Source: an uncultured Chlorobiaceae bacterium (lineage in GTDB: Bacteria; Bacteroidota; Chlorobiia; Chlorobiales; Chlorobiaceae). From it: 57,940 nucleotides of DNA. The stretch spans positions 1-57,940 of the forward strand of contig CAISRC010000136.1 of NCBI GenBank assembly GCA_903887845.1, given 5' to 3'. The translations under genes and the position numbers were made by a program. Position 1 is the first letter of the stretch; every line of letters begins with the position of its first letter. Below are positions 1-10,100 of this stretch, one piece after another. The notes beneath the pieces were generated by a model, which made no database searches, had not been told where the DNA came from, and saw nothing but the letters and a program-made list of their open reading frames with translations.

Positions 1-139
1 AATCTGACATGATTGGGTGGTACACTTTCGCCCGGTATACCTGGTACACTTTACTCCGGTACAGGTGGTACACTATGCTCCGGAATCGCTGGTACACTTT
101 GCTCCGGTAGAGGTGGTACACTATACTCCGGTGTGCTCA
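1..139. mobile_element. Probable end of an IS21-family insertion sequence (partial)
   Basis: The first ~139 bases carry five regularly spaced copies of a 24-bp unit and stop abruptly where sequence homologous to a helicase begins. IS21-family elements have several direct repeats in each end that bind the transposase, and the core TGGTACACT followed by CTCCGG resembles ends I remember from that family. The likely outer end is the CA at 138-139, consistent with TG...CA termini. No istA or istB is visible, so the rest of the element would lie left of the window. Assignment is by resemblance only. Confidence 0.45.
18..137. repeat. Five tandem 24-bp repeats
   Basis: The core TGGTACACT starts at 18, 42, 66, 90 and 114, exactly 24 bp apart, and each copy is followed about 3 bases later by a CCCGG or CTCCGG block. 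Because 24 is a multiple of three, the array is open in frame and gives a spurious repetitive GTL-x-SG peptide fused to the helicase. There are no spacers, so it is not CRISPR. Confidence 0.9.
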
Positions 140-1575
140 TCAACCCCGTTGTCTTTTGCCGCTACATCGCAACGGCCAACTACGTCGGGAGGTTGCTCGC
201 TCCAGCTCTCCACAAAAAATATCCAAAGCTCGATATTCAGGTCATTACCAGCGAACTGCCCGACGAACTCCGCAAGCAGAAGATTGATGAGATGGGCAAG
301 GCAAAGCAACGGCTCCTTATTGCAACCGACTGCCTCAGCGAAGGCATCAACCTCCAGCAGCAGTTTACGGCGGTGCTGCATTACGATCTCCCCTGGAACC
401 CCAACCGCCTCGAACAGCGCGAAGGGCGGGTAGACCGTTTCGGCCAGCCAGCGCCGGAAGTCAAAACCTGCCTTCTCTATGGCGCCGATAATCCCATCGA
501 CGGCATTGTGCTTGATGTTTTGCTGCGCAAGGTTCGCGAAATCAAACGCTCAACCGGAATCAACGTCCCTTTTCCGGAAGATTCACAGAGTATTATTGAC
601 ACCATCACCCAGGCACTTTTGCTCAATCCCGATCGCAAAATCACCCACCGGCGTGAAGGAAAGCAACAGTTGGCCTTCGACTTCAGCGAGTTTGATGAGG
701 CACTCTCAGCCAGGGCCACCATCTCCCGCAAAATAGAGGAGGCTGCCGAGCGCGAAAAAGCGACCCGTACCATCTTTGCCCAGAACGCCATCAAAGCCTC
801 CGAAATAGAGGCCGACCTTCGGGAGGTGGATGAGGCCATTGGTGACCCCTTTGCCGTTGAACAGTTCGTGACCACCACCCTCAACAACCTCTTTGGCGTA
901 CAGGTTATTGCCCAGCAGAAAAAGGGGTGCTATCGCCTCATTACCGCCAACCTCCCCGACCAGTTGCGCGGCATCCTGCCCGTTGGCGATATCGTCCAGA
1001 TCAGCTTTCTCTCACCAACGCCCGAAGGCTATCACTACCTTGGGCGCAACAATCGCTTTGTGGAACAGCTCTGCCAGCTCCTCATGGCCAACACCGTCAA
1101 CCGTTCCGGCAAACGGGCTGCCCGTTCCGCCGTCATTCGCACCCGGCAGGTGGCCATCAAAACAACCATACTCCTCTTTCGCTGCCGAAACGTCATCGAA
1201 GACCGGAGAGGGAGCCAGCAGATTGTGGCTGAGGAGATGATTCTCTGGGGCTGGAAAGGAACTCCGCAGGAGAAGGAGTTCCTCGATCAGGCCGAGGCAA
1301 AAGCGCTTCTTGCTTCAGTTCGTGCCAGCTCCGATATGTCGCTCCCCGCCAGAACAGGGTTTTTGGAGAATGAACTGAAACTGCTCAAATCGTTTGAAGC
1401 TGAATTTGACCGCGTGGCTGAACAACAATCAAAAAAACTGGTCGAAGCCCATGAACGGTTCAGTTCCCTGATGGACGGCAAGCGTTTCCAGGTGGTGCAC
1501 CCGGTACTGCCGATGGATCTGCTCGGCGTCTATATTCTTTTGCCAGAAGGTGAAACTGCGGGAGGTGCCGCATGA
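140..1575 (+). pseudogene. Truncated SNF2-type helicase, C-terminal part (DrmD-like)
   Basis: The readable protein starts with the second RecA-like lobe of a superfamily 2 helicase. It shows VVFCRYIATANYVG, then IATDCLSEGINLQ (motif V region), then WNPNRLEQREGRVDRFGQ (motif VI with the arginine finger), followed by about 350 residues of charged C-terminal extension. The ATP-binding lobe with Walker A and DEAH boxes is missing, because repeats of a probable IS end replace it just upstream of 140. The open frame runs back to a TTG at 13, but residues before about 45 are IS repeat, not helicase. The stop overlaps the methylase start by 4 bases (ATGA), so the two were one operon. SNF2 helicase plus Eco57I-type methylase is the drmD-drmMI arrangement of class 1 DISARM; drmA, drmB and drmC are not in the window. 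Without motifs I and II it cannot be an active ATPase. Confidence 0.75.
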
Positions 1576-4500
1576 TCTACCCATCCATCCGCATCGAGGG
1601 GGCGATACTCTCACCCGATATTCTTGAAAAGCTTGAGGATATACCCGGCCAGCGCCCGGTCGATTTTGGTCTGGAGCCATCAGTCAAGGTCAAGGAGGAA
1701 ATTGCAAGAGCCTGGGCCGATGCCCAGGACTACTGGCGCCTCTTCAATCGAAAGCTTGAAACGCTGAAAAAGGAGTCAGCAGCCACCACCGAAACGCGAA
1801 ACCTCTGGGTGGTGCCGCTGCTCGGGCTCCTTGGCTACCAACTGGAATTTGAGGCAAAGAGCATCGAACTGAATGCAAAGCTCTACCCCATCTCTCACCG
1901 CATCACCAACCGGGGCGGGGCCGCCATCCATATTACCGGCAGCAACGAACCCGCCGGTCTTGACCGAAAGTCCGAAAAAGCTGCCCTGCGGATGTCGGCC
2001 CACGCCATGTTGCAGGAGTACCTGAACCTCACCGAGCAACTCTACGGCATCGTCACCAATGGCCGGGTACTGCGGCTCCTGCGCGACAGCTCCCGTCTGG
2101 TCAAGCTCACCTATCTGGAGTTTGACCTCGACCGCATCTTTACCGACGGTCTCTTTGCCGACTTTGCCGTGCTCTACCGGCTGCTGCATGTGACTCGCTT
2201 GCCGCAGACCATTGAGACCTCAGCAACCTCCCTGCTTGAAGGTTATCATCAGGAGACAATCGAACAGGGATCACGCATCCGTAACGGGTTGCGTCTTGCC
2301 GTTAAAGAGGCCCTTAAGACTTTGGGCACGGGCTTTCTTGAGCATCCTGAAAACCATGAATTGCGCCAACAGGTCGCTTCAGGAGAGCTGCGTCCAGATG
2401 TCTATTTTAACCAATTGCTCAGGCTGATTTACCGCCTGCTGTTTTTGATGGTCATTGAAGAGCGCGGGATGGTATTTCCGAAAGGTACCGCGACTAAAAA
2501 AAGCACCCTCTATTTACAGCACTACAGCATAGAGCGCCTGCGACGCCAAGCCAGGAATCGCAGTTTGCAGGTCACGTGCTACAGCGACGGCTGGCTGCAA
2601 CTGCTCTCAACCTTTCACCTCTTTGAAGATAGAGACGGTGCTGCAGCTCTGGGCACCACTCTTCTTGGCGGCCAACTCTTCAGCCCTGCCAACCTCGGGT
2701 TGCTTCCTCACTGCACGCTAAGCAATAGAGCCCTCTATTCAACTCTGGAACAACTCTGTTTCTTTACTCTCCCTGAAAATGGCCAGCGCATGGCGGTCAA
2801 TTTCGGGGCACTGGCCACCGAAGAGTTTGGTTCGGTCTATGAAAGCCTGCTTGAATTGCATCCTTTCACTGATTTGCTGCCGACACCACTTTTTGATTTT
2901 CGTCACGCTGCAGGTAATGAACGAAAGACAACCGGCAGCTACTACACCCATGCAACATTGGTGGAGTCTTTGCTGCAGAGCGCCCTTGATCCGCTTATTG
3001 ACGAAGCAGAAAAAAGTGCCACTCCAGAAAAGTCGATACTCGCTTTGAAAGTATGCGATCCCGCCTGCGGCAGCGGTCACTTTCTGATTGCTGCCGCACA
3101 ACGGATAGCCCGCCGACTTGCCCGGTTGCGGGCGGGGGACGAAGAGCCATCGCCCGAACTGCTTCATCACACCCTGCGTGAAGTGATTGGACATTGCATT
3201 TTTGGAGTGGACATCAACCCGATGGCGGCAGAGCTTTGCCGGGTTGGCCTCTGGCTGGAAGCCATGGAGCCAGGCAAACCACTCTCCTTTCTGGAGCACC
3301 ATATCAGGGTTGGCAACAGTTTGATGGGTACCACGCCTGAACTGATAGCAGCGGGTTTGCCCAACGAGGCGTTTAAACCGATAGAGGGTGACAATAAAGA
3401 GGCTTGTGCCGTTCTGAAAAAATGGAATCGTGGTTCCAGAGAAGGACTTGGGCCGCTCTTTGCCCAGCATGATGAGCAGCAACAACAGCACCTGCAAGCC
3501 GCCGCCTTGGCCATCGAGGAGATGCCGGATGATGATCTTCAGAGTGTTCTTGAAAAGAAGAGTGCCCGTCTCCATCTTGAAAATGAAGAGGAGTACCGCA
3601 TTAAAAAAACGGTTGCGGATGCCTGGTGTGCAGCATTCGTTATTGAAAAATCTTTCAGTGAACCTGGAATAGAGCGAACGGCTTTTGGTATCACGCAGTC
3701 ACTCCTGCTCCATATTCTCGATCAAAACCTTACAAGAGAGCATCAGAAGATTGTTGATGAGGTCGAAAAGCTGGCAGAAAGCTATCAGTTTTTTCACTGG
3801 CACCTTGCCTATCCTGAAGTGTATGCCCGAGGCGGGTTTGATTGTGTGCTCGGAAATCCTCCATGGGAAAAAGTAAAACTACAGGAAAAAGAGTGGTTTG
3901 CCGAGCGATGCGAAGCAATTGCCGTGGCTCCGAACGCATCGGCCAGAAAACGGTTGATCAAGGAGCTGAATGCCACCAATCCGGCACTGCAGGAAAAATT
4001 TAGAGCATCATTGCGCATAGCTGAGGGTGAAAGTCACTTTCTCCGTAACAGTGGCCGATTTCCGTTCTGCGGTCGTGGCGATATAAATCTCTATACTGTT
4101 TTTGCTGAACTGATGCGGACACAACTCAATCAGTATGGCAGAATGGGGGCGGTGCTTCCCAGCGGAATTGCTTCGGATGATACAACAAAGTTTTTTTTTC
4201 AGGATGTGATTGAAAAACAGTCGCTGGTCAGTCTGTATGATTTTGAGAATAAGAAAGCTATTTTTTCTGATGTCCATCGAAGTTATAAATTCTGTCTCTT
4301 CACAGCAGGCGGAGGAGAGACACCAACCGCCAAAGAAGCGGATTTGGTCTTTTTTGCCCATGATGTCGATGATCTGAAAAATCCTGATCGTCAGATTACC
4401 CTTAGCCCTGCAGATATTATTCTCCTGAACCCGAATACCAGAACCTGCCCGATTTTTCGATCACGTGCCGATGCTGAACTGACCAAGACAATTTACCGCA

Positions 4501-5658
4501 AGGTACCTGTATTACTCCAACAAGGTCAATCTGAAATAAATTTTTGGGATATAAGATGTCCAAACGATGTTTCATATGGCGAATGATTCAAATTTATTTC
4601 GCTCGCGGGAGCAGTTAGAAGTTGACGGCTGGTGCTTAGATGTTAATATTTTTCGTAGAAAAAATAAAAAATACCTTCCTCTCATTGAAGGGAAGATGTT
4701 TATGCCCTTTGATCATAGATATGCAAATGTATTGTTTACTGACAACATTGGTCGTCATGGGCAACCCCAACTTTGTCCAATAGCCAACCGATTAAACCCG
4801 AACTCCTTGCCAATTCCTGAGTATTGGGTTGATTCGAAATGGATTGATGAATACAAAGTAACAGTTGGGACTGATTACTATGCTGCGTTTAAGGCAATTA
4901 CTTCAGTAACTAATGAACGAACGGTAATATCAACCATTCTTCCTTTCCATGGAATTCATGACAATGCCCCAATCATTATTCTTTCCGAACAAACTCGCAA
5001 GGCGTTGGTGTGTTTGGTGGCAAACCTTAATTCCTTCGTTTTCGATTATTGTGCCAGGCAAAAAATGGGAACAATTAAATTGATGCATTATGTTTTTTAT
5101 CAACTCCCAGTCCTTGCTCCAAGTACATACTTACAGCCCGTTTTATGGGAAAACACGAACCATCCATTGCTCAATTGGGTTCGGCTATCCATTCTCGAAC
5201 TTATATACACCTCTTGGGATATCAAACCTTTCGCACAAGATTGCGGTTGGAGTGGCCCTCCGTTCCGCTGGGATGAAGAGCGCCGCTTCATGCTCCGCAG
5301 TGAACTTGATGCCGCTTTTTTCCATCTTTACCTTACGGCTGATAAACATGGCGAATGGATACGTGCCGAAAAATCAGCAGGAGCCGTACAGGATGAATCA
5401 TCCAAAGAATTGTCCGAGCTGAAGAGATACTTTCCAACCCCTCGCCATGCCGTTGAACACGTTATGAACTCCTTCCCCATTGTAAAGCGAAAGGATGAAA
5501 ACGAACACGGCTGCTACCGGACAAAAGAGGTGATCCTTGAGATCTACGACGCCATGGCCGAGGCGATTCGAACCGGAATTCCGTATCAAACAAAACTCAA
5601 CCCACCACCAGCAGACCCATCCTGCTGCCATCCACCAAAACCGGAGGAGTGTATATAA
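1572..5658 (+). pseudogene. Eco57I-type adenine-N6 DNA methyltransferase with frameshift (DrmMI-like)
   Basis: A large type II/DISARM-style methyltransferase is split over two frames. The first part (1572-4586, 1004 aa) has the S-adenosylmethionine motif DPACGSGHFL near residue 500 and the catalytic NPPW tetrad near residue 760. The second (363 aa, readable from 4567) continues the target-recognition and C-terminal region (MFHMANDSNLF, then CGWSGPPFRWDEERR). The first frame ends in a short non-homologous tail, and the second lies one base ahead, so one extra base near 4555-4566 (in TGTCCAAACG) explains the break. Restored, the protein would be about 1360 aa. The upstream half keeps both catalytic motifs but lacks the recognition region. 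It could be a sequencing error; a programmed shift is less likely because no slippery heptamer is visible. The gene follows the helicase with a 4-base overlap. Confidence 0.8.
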
Positions 5659-5720
5659 AAATTTGAACTTCGTTGTCTTAAGTCTTGCGGTAAACAAACC
5701 AATAAAAAACAGGAGCTAAT

Positions 5721-6092
5721 ATGGCAGAAAAAAAAGTGGTTTTTGTGGCCTTCGCTATCGAAGATGAGAGACAAAGGGATTTTCTTAAAGGTCAGTCACT
5801 CAACACTAAATCCCCATTTGAGTACATTGATATGTCGGTTAAGGAGGCATACGATACTAACTGGAAAGATCGTGTCCGTACTCGAATTCGTCGGTCAAGT
5901 GGTGTTATCGCTCTTGTAAGCCAGAATTCCCTCACTTCAAGTGGTCAGAAATGGGAGCTTGCCTGTGCGCGGGAGGAAAAAAAGAAGGTTCTCGGTATTT
6001 GGGCATACAAAGATGACCGAACAAATCTGCCTGGCGTTAATACGGTGACATGGACATGGTCTGCGATTGAAAATTTTATTGATAGTCTTTAA
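5721..6092 (+). CDS. TIR-like signalling protein (ThsB-like, MTH538/DUF1863 family)
   Basis: This is a 123-aa single-domain protein of the TIR-like MTH538 fold seen in Thoeris ThsB. It opens with the strand KKVVFVAFAIEDE, has the D-x-S-x10-WKDRVRTRI block at residues 37-55, a second strand GVIALVSQNS (61-70), and W78-E79, where TIR enzymes carry their NAD-cleaving glutamate. The family makes a cyclic ADP-ribose-type signal from NAD+ after phage infection and thereby switches on an effector. A clear ribosome site (AGGAG at 5711-5715) precedes the ATG. The caspase-like gene starts 18 bases after its stop, so the two are almost certainly co-translated as a sensor/effector pair. Family assignment is firm; the exact signal made is inferred from the partner. 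Confidence 0.85.
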   Translation: MAEKKVVFVAFAIEDERQRDFLKGQSLNTKSPFEYIDMSVKEAYDTNWKDRVRTRIRRSSGVIALVSQNSLTSSGQKWELACAREEKKKVLGIWAYKDDRTNLPGVNTVTWTWSAIENFIDSL

Positions 6093-6110
6093 ACTCAGGG
6101 AGGTAACTTT

Positions 6111-7085
6111 ATGCGAATAGCTCTTATTGTTGGCATTAACTACTACAAGCATGGTAATCCACTCTTTGGATGCGTGGATGATGCGCTTGCTGTAAAAGCA
6201 GTTTTGGAACGTCACGAGGGAGGTTCGGTGAATTTTGATTGCATGTTACATACAGCTACAGATCCCGGCAATTGCGTGAATCGCGGGACTCTCAAGGACA
6301 GCATCGAAAAGTTGTTCACAACGAAAGCAGAGATTGCGTTGTTTTATTTTGCAGGACACGGTCATATTGAGGCCACTGGGGGCTATCTTCTTGCTACAGA
6401 CTCAAGGCGTGGTGATGAAGGCGTTTCCTTGTCAGAAATTGTAAATTTGGCAAATGCCTCACCAGCAACGAACAAAGTCATTGTATTGGATAGCTGTCAT
6501 TCAGGCATTGCAGGAACTATACCTGCTAATGCACAGATGGCAACGTTGTCTGAGGGGCTAACAATTTTAACTGCTTCTACGAAGGAGCAATATGCAACCG
6601 AAGAGAATAATCGGGGGGTGTTTACAACACTCTTCGTTGATGCACTCAATGGAAGTGCCGCAAATCTTAAAGGTGATATTTCTCCTGGCAGCGTGTATGC
6701 ACATATTGATCAGTCACTTGGAGGCTGGGAACAAAGACCTGTTTTTAAAACAAATGTAAAGGAATTTGTTGCTTTACGCGAAGTTTTGCCACCGATTACT
6801 GTTTCAGATTTGCAGCAGATTTCAAAGTTTTTTCCTGTACCCGGCTTCGAGTACTCCCTTGACCCGACTTACGAGCCGGAGATGAAAGGGCGTGACCTTG
6901 GAATGCCTCCGCCAGATTCAGAGAATACGCGAATATTCGCCATACTACAGCGATATAACAGATTGAATTTGCTCGTTCCTGTCGGGGCGTCACACATGTG
7001 GAATGCAGCGATGGAGAGTAAAGCATGCAGGCTGACAGCGTTGGGTGAGCACTACCGAAGGCTTGTCGTAAAGAACCGCATATAG
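6111..7085 (+). CDS. Caspase-like cysteine protease (peptidase C14 family), probable Thoeris type IV effector
   Basis: Residues 1-210 form a caspase/metacaspase p20-like domain. It starts [11 protein letters not shown], carries the catalytic histidine in FYFAGHGH (H83), and the catalytic cysteine in [10 protein letters not shown] (C129). Residues 215-324 form a separate C-terminal domain with a conserved ending [16 protein letters not shown] that looks like a small winged-helix or ligand-sensing module found in other bacterial caspases. A strong GGGAGG site at 6099-6104 sets the start. TIR-like plus caspase-like protease is the gene pair of type IV Thoeris, in which a TIR-made cyclic ADP-ribose isomer activates the protease, which then degrades cellular proteins and stops the infected cell. 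Both catalytic residues are present and the frame is intact, so it is probably functional. Confidence 0.88.
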   Translation: MRIALIVGINYYKHGNPLFGCVDDALAVKAVLERHEGGSVNFDCMLHTATDPGNCVNRGTLKDSIEKLFTTKAEIALFYFAGHGHIEATGGYLLATDSRRGDEGVSLSEIVNLANASPATNKVIVLDSCHSGIAGTIPANAQMATLSEGLTILTASTKEQYATEENNRGVFTTLFVDALNGSAANLKGDISPGSVYAHIDQSLGGWEQRPVFKTNVKEFVALREVLPPITVSDLQQISKFFPVPGFEYSLDPTYEPEMKGRDLGMPPPDSENTRIFAILQRYNRLNLLVPVGASHMWNAAMESKACRLTALGEHYRRLVVKNRI

Positions 7086-7132
7086 AATAATTCTTACGAG
7101 GATAATCCAAGAAAAATACAAATAAAGAATCT

Positions 7133-10100
7133 ATGCGACCTGATACTCAAAATGCATTAACGGTATCTGAGGAGTTTCCTGAAGATGCTTTTTTGATTTT
7201 TATTGGATATAGCGACGACGCTAGTGCGGAAGCACATGCCATCTATGAGCTACAGGGAAAGCTCGAAAAAGATTTTCGTACTTTCCTGAAATCGAATCAA
7301 AACTCTCCTTTTAACAGCCTTAAACTATGGGAATGGCGAATTGATGCATCGTCAAAACCAGGAGGTCAAAACGCTGTTGTTATACCAGCTCTTCAACGGG
7401 CACAAATAACTATTTTTGTTTTTAAGGAACGAGTTGGAGCTGTTACATGGGAAGAACTTGAAAATGCTCGACAGCGTAGCAAAAATAACAGAGTTAATAT
7501 TCTTGCTTTTTTCCCGTCTAATCCCCCTGAGAGTAGCAAGCTTAATGATGAAAAAGGCTCTCAAGATTGGGCAAATTTAAGAAAACTCCAGCGAACATTA
7601 ACTATTGATTGGCCAGAGGATGACTCTTCTTCGGTTACCCCATGTTTACCATTGTATGAAGATAAAGATCATCTAAAAAGAAATGCTCTTGAAAAGATCC
7701 GTGATGCGATGCAAGAGTTGATTGAAGATATTAAGTGTTTAACTGTACCAAAGCACTCGATATCATATTCGTCAGATCGTATAATTGGAGATATAAAAGA
7801 CATCAATTTTGATCGTCGTCCGGTGCTCACTCACAGGTTGGATGAGTTAGACGGAAAGCTGGTTGAGAAATTCCTTTCAAAACCGCTCTCAGATCGGCTG
7901 TTGCAAGAAGAAAACCATTCTTCATATCTAAGCAATTCAGAAAAAATGGCTGCGCTTGGTTGTGTGACGGATAATCGCCCTTCAGTCGGAGCTTTTCTTT
8001 GTTTTGCTCAATCTCAGCTTATTAAAAATAAATTTGATTCTTGCAGTTTGCATGTGGTACGTTATAAAGGAACGAGTAGGACATTCTCAAGAACTGAAAA
8101 GTTTCGGATGCGTGACAACTTACTTAACTTATTTGAGCGAGGAATTTATTGGCTTGTTTCAGAGGCACACCTTGGACGTCAAGGCAAGGTTGGTTCAACT
8201 GATCGTGATGATCTGGAGATACCTGAGATTGCTCTACGTGAAGCGTTGGCCAATGCGCTCGTGCATCGAGACTATGAGGACCCTTTGCATCGCGATCAAC
8301 CTACACGAATGGAAGTTTATGATGATCGTGTTGAAATAACAAGCTTTGGAACATTGTCTGGCACAGTAAATATTGATCAATTAAACCAATATTCGGATAC
8401 ACTGACGCCTTTTCGAAAAAATCCGGTCATTGCTCAAATTTTTGAGCATATGATGTATGTGGAGCTTAATGCGTCTGGAATTGCCCGTATGAGATATGCT
8501 ATGCAAAAGGTGCTTTTACCACCCCCAAGAATACAAATTAAGAACGGAACTGTAGTTGTTTGTTTCGAAAGACCTATTGTTATTGATTCGGTTACTCGTC
8601 AGCCTATAGAACTCAGAAAACGAGCACTTATCGGTGGAGTACTGTCTGGATTGATGCCATTTAGAAATGCGGTCTATACAACGTGTATTCATGCTGGATA
8701 TTTTCCAGTAGTGATGGAGCATCATCCTGATGATGTGCATGATGCAATTTCACTGTCCAATACAATGGTAGATAATGCGGATGTTTATATTGGCATATTT
8801 ACCAATCAATATGGGTATGTTCCTGCTGGACAAGAAGAATCCATAAATGAAATCGAGTATTCTCGGGTAAAAACAAGAAATGATTTACCCAGGTTTTTGT
8901 TTGCTTTGAATCAGGATGTTATTGAAAAAGAAGCTTCTGATAATGAAGCTCATCGTCAGAAACAGTTGAAGTTTCGAGAAGCAGTTGCCCTGGAATCAGT
9001 TTTGATAAATGTGGTTACTGCGGATGAACTACAAACAAAACTGGCAGAATGTTTTAAAAAGTCAGATGATGGATTTGTATTGGACGGTGAAAAGCGATAT
9101 CAGGCAGTGCTCAAAGAGGAGTTGGGTTATATTCGTATGCTTGGACTTCCGGGTGTTGAGAGTATCAAGGTTAACCTGAACAACGATACCTTTGTGCCCT
9201 TGCGCCTCTCTGACAAGCTGGAGCGAGTTAGGCTTGTTGCAAAAGAGAGCGACCCGCAAGGTCGTGACCATATTCTTTATCCTGATGAGATCATGAGGCA
9301 TGCTTTCCACGACCGGAGAGGTCGCCGGATGCTGCTCGTTATCGGTGACCCTGGTGCTGGCAAAACAACGCTGCTCAAGTATTATGCCCTTTGTGCACTT
9401 GATGATTACACGAAGCTTGGATTCAGCGCTCCAGTCAATGTTTTCTACCTGCCCTTGCGGGATCTTGTTCGCGATAAGGAGGGTCGGTGCACAGAAAATC
9501 TGCCAGCAACCCTTGCCGTTTGGTCAGCAAAACATCATCAACTCATTGATGCAAAGGCTTTCAACGATTGGCTGAACAATGACAGCTCTCTTGTGTTGCT
9601 TGACGGTCTTGATGAAATCAGCACTATCGAAGAGCGAAAAGAGGTGTGCCGGTGGATTGACAACGCTTTCAGTGGATTCAGTAAGGCCTTTTTTGTGGTG
9701 ACATCACGGGCGACAGGCTACCGCAAGGATGAAGGTATTGAGCTTGCGTCAGAGTACGAACGAGCCGATGTTCAGGACTTTACCCCGGAGCAGCAGGAGC
9801 GTTTTTTGCGGAACTGGTTTAGTGCAGCATTTCTGAAAGAGCCTTGTGAAAAAGGATTTGACGAAGAAAGGTGGCAGGAAAAGCAAAAAAAGGAGGCCGA
9901 AAAACGCACCGCCTCCATTGTTGCGCATCTCATGGTCGAGAAGAATAAGGGGCTGCGTCAATTGGCCGCCATACCCATGATTTTGCAGATCATGGCTATT
10001 TTGTGGAAGGATAGAGACTATATGCCGGAAAGTCGTGTGAAACTTTACGAAGCCGCGCTTGATTACCTGCTTGAATTCCGCGATAAACGCAGAGATATTA

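Noticed and set aside
18-137. Regular repeats as a CRISPR array
   Set aside because: The 24-bp units are directly adjacent with no unique spacers and no cas genes nearby; an IS end fits better.
4540-4600. Programmed frameshift in the methylase
   Set aside because: No slippery heptamer, stimulatory stem or internal ribosome-like site was seen; a simple one-base indel is enough.
1-5658. BREX-type PglX assignment for the methylase
   Set aside because: The methylase follows a SNF2-type helicase with a 4-base overlap and has no BrxC, PglZ or other BREX neighbours; the DISARM-like pairing fits better.
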